From contig JAQBVR010000006.1 of assembly GCA_027623015.1 (NCBI GenBank), positions 1-50,111 of the forward strand: a stretch of 50,111 nucleotides of DNA. The letters run 5' to 3'. The notes below the pieces were generated by a model. It ran no database searches. It saw only the letters and a program-made list of their open reading frames with translations, and had not been told where the DNA came from. Of this stretch, positions 1 to 8,855 are shown in pieces. Position 1 is the first letter of the stretch; each line of letters begins with the position of its first letter. A program made the position numbers and the translations under genes. Origin of the DNA: a bacterium. Its GTDB lineage: Bacteria; Patescibacteriota; Gracilibacteria; Peribacterales; Peribacteraceae.

Positions 1-163
1 TCAATTCACGGTTTCCCCCTTGAATTCTCGTAAGTTCTGCTTGAGACTCTCCAAGTGCTTCTACAGCAACAGGTTCCTGTTCACCAAGATCAAATAGTTC
101 CTTAGAGATTGTAGGAGTGGTTGTCGCCTCATTGTCAACGTTTTCTTCGATAGCAGCTTTCAT
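1..163 (-). CDS. Hypothetical protein, N-terminal part only (cut by window edge)
   Basis: An open frame starts at the ATG at 163-161 and runs without a stop to the left edge, giving 54 codons. The visible residues are acidic and Gln/Glu-rich (MKAAIEENVDNEATTTPTIS and onward, ending in TRIQGGNREL). No signal peptide, membrane segment or known motif is visible. There is no clear Shine-Dalgarno upstream. The acidic, low-complexity start could be a linker or a disordered N-terminus. No function can be assigned, and the rest of the gene lies outside the window. Confidence 0.5.
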   Translation of the reverse strand, partial: MKAAIEENVDNEATTTPTISKELFDLGEQEPVAVEALGESQAELTRIQGGNREL

Positions 164-275
164 AGAAAATATGGATAATGTTAAGGTAAATATACATATG
201 TTTATGATTATGTCAAATCGTAATACAGCGTATATACGAATTTTGCACTCAAAGTAGTGTTTCTATTATGATTTT

Positions 276-350
276 TGGAGGTGCCGGCGGGAATTGCACC
301 CGCGAATGGAGGTTTTGCAGACCCCTGCCTTACTACTTGGCTACGGCACC
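276..350 (-). tRNA. tRNA-Cys (anticodon GCA), CCA end encoded
   Basis: The minus strand folds into a full cloverleaf. The acceptor stem is GGTGCCG/CGGCACC. The anticodon stem GGGGT/ACCTC closes the loop CTGCAAA, giving anticodon GCA. The T stem is GCGGG/CCCGC. The discriminator base is U, as expected for tRNA-Cys, and the terminal CCA is encoded in the DNA. Confidence 0.95.
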
Positions 351-379
351 CTTACGTATAAGATACAAGAGAAAGAAAA

Positions 380-459
380 TAAATTCCAAATACCAAGCAA
401 CAAATTCCAAAACACTACACTCTGCTTGGGATTTGGGATTTGGGATTTGAAATTTGGAT
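380..459. repeat. Inverted degenerate tandem repeat, TTGGGATTTGGGATTTG family
   Basis: The left arm carries AAATTCCAAATACCAAG-like units. The right arm carries their complement as tandem GGGATTT units. The element fills the gap between the tRNA gene and the stop codon of the lipoprotein gene and could fold into an imperfect hairpin. A related single unit (GGGATTTGGAATTT) lies upstream of secF near 8781. Confidence 0.6.
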
Positions 460-462
460 TCG

Positions 463-1023
463 TTATTCTTCTGGAACCACAAACGTTGCATTTCGTAAGA
501 TAAGCAATATCTGATCTTCTAGTGAATCCTCTAGCGATAAAGGTGTAGTTGCTGTCAGAGTGTATCCATCACTCCCGACGACCGTACTGACTTGATAATA
601 CCGACGCAAAGGCTCCGAACTCACAGGCTGAGCAGTAAAGATATGAAGTCTCAGACTCTCGTCATCGATGCGGATATCTCGAGCATCAAGCTGTTTGTAT
701 CCAGGAAATACGCCGACTGATCGAATATTTGCAGCGCTGTAATCAGCAGGTTTCACCACTTGAGCAAGCGGCTCCCACGTAAGAGAGACTGTAGGAAACT
801 GGCCAGCAACAGGTATATCACTCTGAAAAGCGACCAATGTGTCTTCTGACACACCACGTTGACGTAAAGTTTCGGTATCTATGACTGCCCAGTCATCGGG
901 AATACACGTACCAAATCGCTCACCATCCCAATAATCTTGTGTACAACTAGTACTTCCGCCATCGCCACCACAGGCAGTAAGGAAGAGAGTAATAGTGCCT
1001 ATGACAAGAAATCGACTTACCAT
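463..1023 (-). CDS. Predicted lipoprotein, unknown function
   Basis: The product has 186 residues starting MVSRFLVIGTITLFLTACGG: a short hydrophobic signal peptide ending in the lipobox LTAC, so it should be exported and lipidated on Cys. The mature part begins with a Gly/Ser linker, then a compact region with the motif CTQDYWDGERFGTCIPDDWA and a C-terminal half rich in beta-type alternation. No catalytic motif is recognised. I use the ATG at 1023-1021 because the in-frame ATG at 1068 would put 15 polar residues ahead of the signal peptide. The gene is divergent from the large surface protein at 1166, which suggests a shared cell-envelope theme but does not prove it. Confidence 0.75.
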   Translation of the reverse strand: MVSRFLVIGTITLFLTACGGDGGSTSCTQDYWDGERFGTCIPDDWAVIDTETLRQRGVSEDTLVAFQSDIPVAGQFPTVSLTWEPLAQVVKPADYSAANIRSVGVFPGYKQLDARDIRIDDESLRLHIFTAQPVSSEPLRRYYQVSTVVGSDGYTLTATTPLSLEDSLEDQILLILRNATFVVPEE

Positions 1024-1103
1024 ATATATGTATTCTGCTGATTTGAAAGAGAATTCACAACTAGACAACAGCGCGAAAATATATTATAGAAAATCTTCAA
1101 GCA

Positions 1104-1132
1104 TTGAGCAAATGGCCGTTAAATGCTACAAT
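1104..1132 (+). promoter_or_regulatory. Promoter for the Ig/FnIII surface protein
   Basis: -35 TTGAGC (1104-1109), a 17-nt spacer, then -10 TACAAT (1127-1132) preceded by an extended-10 TGC. The same -35 hexamer occurs in the valS promoter. The predicted start lies about 27 nt before the ATG at 1166. A GGAG at 1153-1156 could act as a ribosome-binding site. Confidence 0.6.
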
Positions 1133-1165
1133 AAATTGATATATAAACATTTGGAGCCACACCCT

Positions 1166-3652
1166 ATGCAAAAACACATACTTCCTATCGCCCTTGCCAT
1201 CACGATACTCATGCCACTACATGTGCATGCAGCGTCTATACGTGCAGATGATTCTGTTGCAGGACTGGGCACTGCGATAGACATATCAGATCTAGATACC
1301 AATCAAGCTGTCGACATTGTAATAACTCCACCATTTGGACCAGAGATGATCACCGCAGTACAAGCAGATGCTATGGGGACTGCACAGATCCAACTACCAG
1401 GTCGCGAAACAGAAGTAGCAGGAAAGTACAAAGTCACTATAGAAGATGGTGAAGTGCAACTCGAAGCAGTAACAACATTTGAGATTCTTCCAGATGCTAT
1501 GAGCAGCGCAAGTACCACGATGCAACTTGCAAGTGATTATGTCGCTGCAGACGGAAGTGACCAACTGGAGGTCATAATAATCGTACGAGATCGATATGGA
1601 AACCCACTTGCCAGACGTCCTATAAAACTTATATCAAGCAGAAGTGCAGATCGTATAGAGTCTGCAAGTCACGAAACAGATAGTAGAGGTGAACAGCGTT
1701 TCGAACTGACAACTCATGAGCCTGGTAACGTGGTGCTTCGCGCACTGGACCTAATCTCAGGAACGATACTACCAAAAGAGTTGATCGCAACTGCAGGAAG
1801 TTCTCTACAGGCTGTCGGAGGCAGCATGCCACAGCAAGTTGCGATGTACGGAAGCAATTACAACGATGACCGATTCTTTCCCAGTGCACCATTCAGTACT
1901 CTTGGTGCAAACCTACTTGGAAATTCATTCCGCGCACAGACGAGTGTAGAGTTCGGACTTGTCGATCACTTTGAGATCAACACACCAAGTGAGCTAAGCG
2001 TAAACGAAGATGCTACCATCGTGATCACTGCTGTCGACCGAGCAGGAAATCGTGTAGAAGACTACACCGGACTTGTTCTCTTAGACTCAACAGATCCTAT
2101 GGCATACCTTCCTGTCAGTGGAGAGATCAAGTTTCTTCCACGTCACTTAGGACAAGTACAACTCACACTTGGGCTGCGATTTCGCAGTGCAGGTGACCAT
2201 GTACTTCGTGCAAGAGACAGTCAGAACACCGATGCAGAAGGACGCTCCTACATCGAAGTAACTGGAGGACAATCAGCAGCGCAAGGTGCAAAGCTTATAA
2301 AAATTACAAGTCCTGAAGAAGGTATTCTACTCAATGTCTCCCGTGTCACTGTAACAGGTATCGCAGATCCATTTGTAAACCTAAATATCACTGGAGGATT
2401 AGAGACAGTGGAAGGCGATACAGAGATTGATGGAACGTTTAGTATAGATGTTGAACTAGACCCAAATGCTACAGAACACATACTCAGTGTCCAAGACGAC
2501 TCTGGACTTATGATCTCAGGAGATTTTACCATACTGACAGACGTCACTGCACCAGTCATTGAATCGATCATATTTACACCAGAGAATCCTATCGAAGGAT
2601 CAAATGTACTTCTTGTCGTAAAGACAGAACCAGGCACCATAGATATAGAAATGGAGTTCAATGGCATGAAGGGTCCTATCGAACCAAGTGCTAATAACCC
2701 TGGAACATTCCAAACACTTCTCGATGCGCCAAAAGCTGGCTCATACCCCGCCATCATTCGAGTAGTAGATAGGGCAGGGAACATAAGTGAAGACAGTGCA
2801 ACACTACAAGTAGCTCTCAAAGGACTACCACAAGTACAAAACCTTGTAGCCCAAGCAGAGATGAATGCTGTAACACTGGAATGGGATGCTATCGAAACAG
2901 AAGAAGTCGACGCATATCGTATCTATGTCGGTGAAACTCCTGAAGAGTTTGGATTTAGCTTAGAGACAAACTATGCAACTACCGCAGCGCAAGTAGCAGG
3001 TCTACGCCCTGGAACAGACTACTACTTCACAGTGACAGCATTGCAAGGAGAACGAGAAAGTGAAATCAAAAGTGATGTCGTACGCGTAACAGTGCTCGGT
3101 GTCCGTCTCGATATTCTCTCAGGAAATAGCAGCATCACATTAGACTGGTCTTCTCTGCAGACCAATACATCGCTCTCATCCTTTATTCTTGAATTCGGTG
3201 TGGAGCCAGACATCTTCACAGAAGAGAGATTCCTGAACGGAGAACTCCGAAACTATACACTGCGAGACTTGATCAATGGTGTGCAGTACTACCTCAGACT
3301 TACACCAGTAAGTATCACTGGGGTAAAAATAGAAAACCTCGCCTCTTCTGGAGAAGCGATGCCTACAAGTGCTATCGCGGGGTTCCGTCCACAGCCAGCT
3401 GAGCCTGCGCCTTTCACTATAGGAGGAGATATGACAGGCCCACGCCGCATCGCACCTGGCAACCTGCATAGTGGCGCTCCTGCGCTCTCTGAAGATGGCC
3501 TACCTCTCTATGCTTGGTGGGTACTTGGAACTATTGGTGCTTTTGGACTCATGATATATTGGGATCGAAAGAAGAAGATGCAGACAACTGTATTCCTGCA
3601 ATCTATGGAGAAACAATACAGACGTGTGAATGAAGATGGCGCAAAGAACTGA
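1166..3652 (+). CDS. Large exported surface protein with Ig-like and FnIII domains
   Basis: The product has 828 residues. It starts MQKHILPIALAITILMPLHV, a signal peptide ending near HVHA. Next comes an invasin/Big_1-like Ig domain around residues 140-230, with the motif VRDRYGNPLARRPIKLIS. Further Ig-like modules follow (VITAVDRAGNRVEDYTG; ITSPEEGILLNVSRVTVTG). Two fibronectin type III modules lie near residues 555-740, recognisable from LEWDAIETEEVDAYRIYVG and LRPGTDYYFTVTAL. The C-terminus has one membrane segment (LYAWWVLGTIGAFGLMIYW) followed by a basic tail, so the protein is probably tethered with its long ectodomain outside. Such architecture usually serves adhesion or envelope scaffolding. 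No enzyme domain is visible. I chose the ATG at 1166 because the longer frame back to 995 lies upstream of the promoter. Confidence 0.85.
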   Translation: MQKHILPIALAITILMPLHVHAASIRADDSVAGLGTAIDISDLDTNQAVDIVITPPFGPEMITAVQADAMGTAQIQLPGRETEVAGKYKVTIEDGEVQLEAVTTFEILPDAMSSASTTMQLASDYVAADGSDQLEVIIIVRDRYGNPLARRPIKLISSRSADRIESASHETDSRGEQRFELTTHEPGNVVLRALDLISGTILPKELIATAGSSLQAVGGSMPQQVAMYGSNYNDDRFFPSAPFSTLGANLLGNSFRAQTSVEFGLVDHFEINTPSELSVNEDATIVITAVDRAGNRVEDYTGLVLLDSTDPMAYLPVSGEIKFLPRHLGQVQLTLGLRFRSAGDHVLRARDSQNTDAEGRSYIEVTGGQSAAQGAKLIKITSPEEGILLNVSRVTVTGIADPFVNLNITGGLETVEGDTEIDGTFSIDVELDPNATEHILSVQDDSGLMISGDFTILTDVTAPVIESIIFTPENPIEGSNVLLVVKTEPGTIDIEMEFNGMKGPIEPSANNPGTFQTLLDAPKAGSYPAIIRVVDRAGNISEDSATLQVALKGLPQVQNLVAQAEMNAVTLEWDAIETEEVDAYRIYVGETPEEFGFSLETNYATTAAQVAGLRPGTDYYFTVTALQGERESEIKSDVVRVTVLGVRLDILSGNSSITLDWSSLQTNTSLSSFILEFGVEPDIFTEERFLNGELRNYTLRDLINGVQYYLRLTPVSITGVKIENLASSGEAMPTSAIAGFRPQPAEPAPFTIGGDMTGPRRIAPGNLHSGAPALSEDGLPLYAWWVLGTIGAFGLMIYWDRKKKMQTTVFLQSMEKQYRRVNEDGAKN

Positions 3653-3666
3653 GAAGACGAAAAATA

Positions 3667-3672
3667 TATACT
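3667..3672 (+). promoter_or_regulatory. -10 box for a leaderless start of the PfkB-type gene
   Basis: TATACT lies exactly 6 nt before the ATG at 3679, so the expected +1 is the A of the start codon. The spacing matches many other genes in the window. Confidence 0.5.
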
Positions 3673-3678
3673 ATCTCA

Positions 3679-4746
3679 ATGAGCTCCTACAATAATCTCC
3701 CACGCCCTACTCCCAACTCCCGACCCCCTTACCCTCAGACAATAGTGAAAAAGACCATCTCAATAGGCGGTGCAACGTATGACGTTTTTTTACAACCCGA
3801 CGCAAGTACTGTCAGTGCAATGAGTGGATCAGATGCTTTTACACTGCCACTTGGGTCGAAGATTCGTATTCATAATGTTGTCGGGACATGTGGAGGTGGT
3901 GCAAGCAATACCTCTGTAGGACTAGCAAGACTTGGTTGTGAAGCGGAATTCTGTGGTGTCGTAGGGGATGATCAATGGGGAGAGAAACTCATGACAAATC
4001 TCCGTGCAGAAGGTGTAGGTACAGACTGCGCCACTGTAGTAGAAGGAGAAGTCTCTAGCTTCTCTATCATCATGACTGCAAAAAATGGTGAACGCGCTAT
4101 TCTCTATGACCCAGGAACCAACGAGCACTTGCATGATGTCACATTTGATAAGAACGCTGTATCAAATACTGACTGGGTGTATCTCAATCACATTCAGCGC
4201 GATACCTGTGTCATCGAAGATGATTTGATCTATCTCCTCGCAGCTGAAGGAAGCCCTGCTATCACATGGAACCCTGGAGGTTGCCAAATAGAGATGGGCT
4301 TAGAATCAGAAAACAATAAAAAGATATTAAGTCACACAGATCTACTACTTCTAAACAAAGAAGAGGCGCTCGGGTTTACAAAAAAAGAAACGGTCCAAGA
4401 CGCTATACGCGAACTCATAAAGATAGGTGTTGCACATCTCTGCATCACGGATGGCGGCAACGGAACCATCGGCTGTGACGGCAAATACATGTACGAATGT
4501 CCTTGCCTAGAGAACACCAGTGTAGTGGACACAACAGGGGCAGGAGATGCTTTTGGGTGTGGAGCTACATGGGCGCTTTTGGCAGGAGAAAGCTTGCCAG
4601 AGGCCATGCGTGCAGGTACGATAAATGCGTCAAGTGTTGTTGCATCAATAGGTGCACAACTTGGACTCCTCACAAACATCGAAATGCGCAAAAAGTTACA
4701 AAAAGTGCACTTAGATGTAGGTGTGCAGGAATTTGAAATCTCGTAA
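3679..4746 (+). CDS. PfkB-family carbohydrate/nucleoside kinase
   Basis: The product has 355 residues with the PfkB (ribokinase) fold signatures. The N-terminal glycine motif is SIGGATYDV. The substrate-side motif is GTCGGGASNTSVGLARLG. The C-terminal ATP and anion-hole motif is DTTGAGDAFGCG, whose Asp is the expected catalytic base. The family phosphorylates sugars, adenosine or related nucleosides; the exact substrate cannot be read from sequence. The first 22 residues (SSYNNLPRPTPNSRPPYPQT) are encoded by a CCCTACTCCCAACTCC-type repeat that also occurs outside genes, so they look like a repeat-derived extension. A GTG at 3745 would start just before the conserved fold. I keep the ATG at 3679 because a TATACT box sits at leaderless spacing before it. 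Confidence 0.85.
   Translation: MSSYNNLPRPTPNSRPPYPQTIVKKTISIGGATYDVFLQPDASTVSAMSGSDAFTLPLGSKIRIHNVVGTCGGGASNTSVGLARLGCEAEFCGVVGDDQWGEKLMTNLRAEGVGTDCATVVEGEVSSFSIIMTAKNGERAILYDPGTNEHLHDVTFDKNAVSNTDWVYLNHIQRDTCVIEDDLIYLLAAEGSPAITWNPGGCQIEMGLESENNKKILSHTDLLLLNKEEALGFTKKETVQDAIRELIKIGVAHLCITDGGNGTIGCDGKYMYECPCLENTSVVDTTGAGDAFGCGATWALLAGESLPEAMRAGTINASSVVASIGAQLGLLTNIEMRKKLQKVHLDVGVQEFEIS
3697..3735. repeat. CCCTACTCC-type repeat at the 5' end of the PfkB-type gene
   Basis: C-rich units of the form CACGCCCTACTCCCAACTCC. The same family recurs at 4748-4776 and inside the Gly/Ser-rich gene at 38608-38640, 38955-38990, 39032-39070 and near 39135. Here it encodes the Pro/Ser-rich start of the kinase. 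Confidence 0.55.
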
Positions 4747-4747
4747 T

Positions 4748-4776
4748 TCCCTACGCCCTACTCCACACACCCTAAC
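4748..4776. repeat. CCCTACTCC-type intergenic repeat
   Basis: The sequence CCCTACGCCCTACTCCACAC fills most of the short gap between the PfkB-type gene and the next gene. It belongs to the same family as 3697-3735. Confidence 0.5.
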
Positions 4777-4786
4777 CCATAAAATC

Positions 4787-5407
4787 ATGTCTGACTACAC
4801 ACTCATCCAAGTTCAAGAGCTTATAGAATCTGCTGAATCCGCACTGAAAACTGCCCAGAGCCTTATGCGTTCTATGACTGGTATAAGTGATACAAACCAT
4901 GAACGAAATACTATACGTGCTACTGGCATGAACGCAGCAGCTATGTCTGTAAATGGTAAAGTCGTAGAAGGGGTATTTGACGGACAAAATATGGTAGATG
5001 CCAACGGCGAGACTTACCCAGTACCTGCGAATTACGCGAGTAAGAGCAAGCTTGTCGAAGGTGATGGCATGAAGCTAACTATCACGGAAGAAGGAAAATT
5101 TATCTACAAACAGATCTCTCCTACTGATAGAAAGACCTCAGTTGGAGTACTAATACAAGAAGATGGTCAGTACAAAATTCTCGCAGACGGAAAAGTATTC
5201 CGTGTGCTTCTCGCCTCCGTTACATTTTACCGTGCAGAGGTTGGAGACCAAGTTACTTTCCTCCTCCCAACAGAAGGCGACGCAGAATGGGGAGCTATAG
5301 AAGCAGTAATCCCAAAACACCTCGCTGAAGCAGCTGCAATAGCATCTGTAGGAAGTGGTGGAATGGAAGACGACGGCGAAATGAGTCCAGCAGTGGAAGA
5401 AGAGTAA
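4787..5407 (+). CDS. Conserved hypothetical protein
   Basis: The product has 206 residues. A helical N-terminal region (VQELIESAESALKTAQSLM) is followed by a linker and then a beta-rich core. The core starts at VVEGVFDGQNMVDANGETYP, continues through YASKSKLVEGDGMKLTITEE, and ends at VIPKHLAEAAA. The tail is acidic (EDDGEMSPAVEEE). From memory, proteins with this FDGQNM...YASKSKLVEGDG core recur in CPR genomes as uncharacterised small proteins; this could not be checked here. No membrane segment or catalytic motif is visible. The start is the ATG at 4787, 40 nt after the kinase stop, so the two genes may be co-transcribed. Function unknown. Confidence 0.8.
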   Translation: MSDYTLIQVQELIESAESALKTAQSLMRSMTGISDTNHERNTIRATGMNAAAMSVNGKVVEGVFDGQNMVDANGETYPVPANYASKSKLVEGDGMKLTITEEGKFIYKQISPTDRKTSVGVLIQEDGQYKILADGKVFRVLLASVTFYRAEVGDQVTFLLPTEGDAEWGAIEAVIPKHLAEAAAIASVGSGGMEDDGEMSPAVEEE

Positions 5408-5416
5408 GACTAATGC

Positions 5417-5422
5417 TACGCT
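5417..5422 (+). promoter_or_regulatory. Extended -10 box for the TPR gene
   Basis: TGC-TACGCT, with the hexamer ending 8 nt before the ATG at 5431, places +1 about 2 nt before the start codon. This is a near-leaderless arrangement. Confidence 0.4.
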
Positions 5423-5430
5423 AGTGTTCG

Positions 5431-6735
5431 ATGAAAATACCACCCCGCATCCTAGCGCCCATAGTTCTTGCAGTAAGCTGTACTGCAGTACTTATGATAT
5501 TTTTGTGGTGGCAGCTTACACAATCCACTGCACTCATCCGTACAGCCTCACATAGAGAAACGCCTCAAGAAACAACTGTGGAAACAGAGGAGCTTACAGG
5601 GCCTATAGACCCACGAGATCGTGCCCTCTTTCATTTGCGACAAGGAGACTTACTTGCACTACGCGGGCAATGGGACGAAGCTGAATCAGAGTACGAACAA
5701 GCGGTAAAAGCAAACGGCGGACTTCCAGCCCTTCGCAAACTCGCACAAGCACAACTACAACGAAGAGATATAAGTGGCGTACGATCAACGCTCCGCAAAC
5801 TCAAGAAAGAAGGAGCGCGATCAGAAGACCTTCTTCTCCTCGAAAGTATTGTAGCTCTTCGTACTGGGGAACTTGTCGATGCACGCAAACTCCTAGAAAA
5901 CGCTGAAGACAGCCCTCAAAAACAATACGGCCTTGCCCTACTTTCCATCATCGAAGGGAGCCACATTCAAGCACAAGAGCAGCTCGATCTCGTTGTCGGA
6001 GGTTGGGAACCAGTACTGCGTTCCCATGCCAGAACACTCCAAGCAGCATATCAGGAGTTCTCTCTCTTTCCTGAAAGCAGCAACGTCCACTTGATAACAC
6101 TCCTCTCTCGTGGCCTCGCACAGGTGCAAGAGTGCGAACTAGCTTTACCTCTACTTATACAAGTAACGCAGGTGAAAGATGATTATCGTGATGCATGGAT
6201 AATACAAGGGTACTGCGAAGTGACAACAGAACGACCCGAGCAAGCTCTGGCATCACTCGAACATGCCTACAACCTTGATCCACAAAAGCCTGAGATTCAG
6301 TTCTTTCTCGCACGTTCGTATGCAGACCTCGGTGACCACAACAATGCGATCACCTTCTTCGAGTACGCACTAACCAATGGATTTGAACCAGCAGCAGAAG
6401 TCTATCGACTCATCGCACAAGAAGCCTTACTTAGTGGCAATGCAGACTTAGCCCTCAAGCAATACGAGGCACTTACACAAGATTCCAAGGCAACGATTGA
6501 ATCCTACGAAGGGTACGTAAACGCTAGCATCACATTGGATCGCAAAGAAGACGCCTACATCATTGCAAAACAGGCTGTAGATCGTTGGCCCGAGAACGCA
6601 TCTGCATATGACCTCCTTGGTTGGGCAAGTCTCGAATCTGGGAAAAAAGCAGAAGCAGTTCAAGCACTCACACGTGCACTGGAGATCAATCCATATCTCA
6701 TGAGTGCAAAAGAACGGTTGCGGACCATTCAATAA
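5431..6735 (+). CDS. Membrane-anchored tetratricopeptide-repeat protein
   Basis: The product has 434 residues. An N-terminal membrane segment (ILAPIVLAVSCTAVLMIFLW, residues about 7-26) is followed by a long run of TPR-like helical pairs. Clear units are LRQGDLLALRGQWDEAESEY near residue 68, EQALASLEHAYNLDPQKPEI, and the C-terminal YDLLGWASLESGKKAEAVQA. TPR arrays mediate protein-protein contacts. With a single N-terminal anchor and the rest likely outside, this may assemble an envelope complex. No partner can be named. The start fits a near-leaderless promoter at 5417. Confidence 0.8.
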   Translation: MKIPPRILAPIVLAVSCTAVLMIFLWWQLTQSTALIRTASHRETPQETTVETEELTGPIDPRDRALFHLRQGDLLALRGQWDEAESEYEQAVKANGGLPALRKLAQAQLQRRDISGVRSTLRKLKKEGARSEDLLLLESIVALRTGELVDARKLLENAEDSPQKQYGLALLSIIEGSHIQAQEQLDLVVGGWEPVLRSHARTLQAAYQEFSLFPESSNVHLITLLSRGLAQVQECELALPLLIQVTQVKDDYRDAWIIQGYCEVTTERPEQALASLEHAYNLDPQKPEIQFFLARSYADLGDHNNAITFFEYALTNGFEPAAEVYRLIAQEALLSGNADLALKQYEALTQDSKATIESYEGYVNASITLDRKEDAYIIAKQAVDRWPENASAYDLLGWASLESGKKAEAVQALTRALEINPYLMSAKERLRTIQ

Positions 6736-6737
6736 AG

Positions 6738-6845
6738 TCCTCAACCCCCAAACCCCCTTCTCCTGCTACACAACATAGGAAAAGATTTACATTACGTCAT
6801 TGTAATGAAAAATAGAGTTAGGAGAAGGTGTCGGGGGATGAGGTC
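6738..6845. repeat. REP-like inverted repeat, CCTCA(A/T)CCCCCAAACCCCCTTCTCC family
   Basis: The left arm (6738-6763) and right arm (6821-6845) are imperfect reverse complements around a 57-nt core. A longer copy of the same family lies at 28112-28322, and a weaker relative lies near 47620-47845. C-rich CCTCAxCCCC...CTCTCC elements of this sort are scattered in many bacterial genomes. Confidence 0.65.
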
Positions 6846-6865
6846 AAAACCTAGCATCACAAAAA

Positions 6866-6899
6866 AGACCAGATATAACCTCTGGCCTTCTTTGTTTTT
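6866..6899 (+). terminator. Possible terminator after the TPR gene
   Basis: Stem CCAGA (6869-6873) / TCTGG (6881-6885), extended past a mismatch, followed by the T-rich stretch TTCTTTGTTTTTG. It is preceded by A6, so it could also act on the opposite strand. Confidence 0.4.
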
Positions 6900-6902
6900 G
6901 TG

Positions 6903-7316
6903 TTTCTCCTATCCAACTATCAACAACTATTTTAATGATGATGCTGAGCAGTATAGAAGATATAGTGAGGGGAGGTGCCCTTCTACTCTAAGCCTTGTTG
7001 AGGTTTCTTGTTTTTCTTCGTAACCCGGCGAAGTCTCCGTACCGATTCTTTTAAACTGTGCACGAGGGCAGGCAGAGAATCTGGAGAAAAGAGTGGCATA
7101 CTTGTACAGCGACCTCTCATGTACAGTACGACATCACAGAGCAAAGAGGGCAATATCGACGATGCATCGACATCGTCCTATTTGCTATATTTTAAGGCTG
7201 TTTGTAAGGAGCAATTCGTCTGTCCGAAGCGAAGTAATCCACTGCGAACAAATCATAATATTGTACAGTATTATATACATCTCCACAAGAGCATTTTGGG
7301 CTTTGAATACGAGAAC
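6903..7316. other. Non-coding stretch with no recognised gene
   Basis: About 410 nt between the terminator and the next promoter. Short open frames here (for example 7008-7319) have atypical composition and no recognisable protein features. A small stem GACGATG/CATCGTC near 7158-7178 and an inverted AATATTGTACAGTATT near 7256 are visible. The sequence does not match tmRNA, RNase P RNA or SRP RNA signatures that I can recognise. Confidence 0.3.
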
Positions 7317-7325
7317 TGATAAGAT
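7317..7325 (+). promoter_or_regulatory. Extended -10 box, leaderless start
   Basis: TGA-TAAGAT with exactly 6 nt to the ATG at 7332, so the predicted +1 is the start codon itself. Confidence 0.5.
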
Positions 7326-7331
7326 GCTTAT

Positions 7332-8735
7332 ATGAAAGACCGTCGTCATTACCACAGCTGGCTCCACAGATGGCACCACAAATTTGGGATTTTAATGACT
7401 GCTGTGATGGGTAGTCTGGCCATGACTGCCATACTAGCAATTACAGTAAAGACGATCACACAGCTAGATAAACAGCCTTCAGACCTCCTTCCAGGAAAGC
7501 AAACAATTGCAGTATTTCACCTACCAGAATGGGAAACATTGCAGCAGTTTAGTCCTTGGTTTCCCGAACTAGATAGGATCATCTCTACACCTGTTCCCCG
7601 AACGATAGCCATCGTCGATACAGGAAAAAGCCACGAAATCATCGAATTTTCTCGTTCTCAAGAAATGCAAAAAGGCGATGGGATACAGATGGGAACATAC
7701 GCTGTGCAAGGATCTCCAGAAGCACTTGAGCTTCTTAAGTCCTCAGAACCTCGACTCGCAAAAGATACCGTATTTCAAACATTATCTGCATCTGTCGGAC
7801 AACAAGGTAGTTGGGTATTTGTTCGAAGAGAAGGTATACCAAAACCTTCATCGATCCATCAAGATCTACGCTATAGCATAATACTTGCAAATAGCACTGC
7901 TATTGCAATATCGCAAAATGCAAACACCAGAACTATAGCACGTCTTTCAGAACCAGAACCTTCTGGCATCACTACACCTCTACCGACAAGTCCAACATTT
8001 CAAACTATACTCACCTTAAGCCTTCGGTCGTTATCAGATTTTTGGAAAGATACACTCCTCCATCTTGAAAAAGGAAACCAATCTATTGTACTAGGTATAG
8101 TAAAACAACGTTTACATACAGTGTTTGGCCCATCAGTAAGCTTGGAATATGACATCCTTCCTCTATTAGAGAATACGACCATCATCCACATGACTCAGTC
8201 TGGATCTATACCATTTATACAAATAGCAGGAACATCAAATAATATACAACAGACAATAGCTACTATGGATCGAATGCATGAAGGTATGCGTTCGCAACTG
8301 CCAAATATTCGTGTGCAGTCACAGATGTTTGATGGTCGATTCTGGCATAGCGACATACGAAGTGACCATTCTGCTATAGAACAAAAAACTATCACACAGG
8401 ACCAATGGCAAATTCGCAGCACTCATACCAAAGACGCAGTAACAGGACTCTTTACTGCTACTTATAGAGATCAGTTCATCGTAAGTAATACCGAGGTACA
8501 GCTACGAGAAGATCCTCGTTTGCTCTTAAGTCTACCCGAAACTCCTACGCTACTTCGTTCTGCCAGAACGATTGTTGGACAGGCGGATACCAAAAGAATT
8601 CTGGAACACCTAGGCACTCTCATAAGAGTCGATAGACAAACCTCCACTCTTCTCGGCAAACAAGCAGCTCAAATCCAATGGTCTGTACAGCAGAGAGGTG
8701 ATGTGACAACGCTGGTAATTACAAATGTGGAATAA
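7332..8735 (+). CDS. Hypothetical protein with one N-terminal membrane anchor
   Basis: The product has 467 residues. A basic, His/Trp-rich start (MKDRRHYHSWLHRWHHKFGI) leads into one membrane segment (MTAVMGSLAMTAILAITVKT). A large mixed alpha/beta ectodomain follows with repeated half-domain texture, for example PGKQTIAVFHLPEWETLQQF and the C-terminal GKQAAQIQWSVQQRGDVTTL. The overall shape resembles DUF3352-like extracytoplasmic proteins, but I see no diagnostic motif and hold that only loosely. The start is supported by an extended -10 box at leaderless spacing. The gene is followed 120 nt later by secF, which may be a separate unit. Confidence 0.75.
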   Translation: MKDRRHYHSWLHRWHHKFGILMTAVMGSLAMTAILAITVKTITQLDKQPSDLLPGKQTIAVFHLPEWETLQQFSPWFPELDRIISTPVPRTIAIVDTGKSHEIIEFSRSQEMQKGDGIQMGTYAVQGSPEALELLKSSEPRLAKDTVFQTLSASVGQQGSWVFVRREGIPKPSSIHQDLRYSIILANSTAIAISQNANTRTIARLSEPEPSGITTPLPTSPTFQTILTLSLRSLSDFWKDTLLHLEKGNQSIVLGIVKQRLHTVFGPSVSLEYDILPLLENTTIIHMTQSGSIPFIQIAGTSNNIQQTIATMDRMHEGMRSQLPNIRVQSQMFDGRFWHSDIRSDHSAIEQKTITQDQWQIRSTHTKDAVTGLFTATYRDQFIVSNTEVQLREDPRLLLSLPETPTLLRSARTIVGQADTKRILEHLGTLIRVDRQTSTLLGKQAAQIQWSVQQRGDVTTLVITNVE

Positions 8736-8818
8736 CAAATTACAAAAGATTCTAGCACCTGTTTAGCTTTTATAATTTTTTGGGATTTGGAATTTCATGA
8801 TTTTTCCAGCCAGAGCAC

Positions 8819-8847
8819 TGGCAATAGCGAGAAAAACCCATTACTCT
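8819..8847 (+). promoter_or_regulatory. Promoter for secF, near-leaderless
   Basis: -35-like TGGCAA (8819-8824), a 17-nt spacer, and -10 TACTCT (8842-8847). The predicted +1 lies about 2 nt before the ATG at 8856. Confidence 0.4.
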
Positions 8848-8855
8848 TCACTCCG

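Noticed and set aside
7008-7319. Open frame of 103 codons
   Set aside because: Composition is unlike a protein, there is no domain or promoter fit, and it runs into the next gene's promoter.
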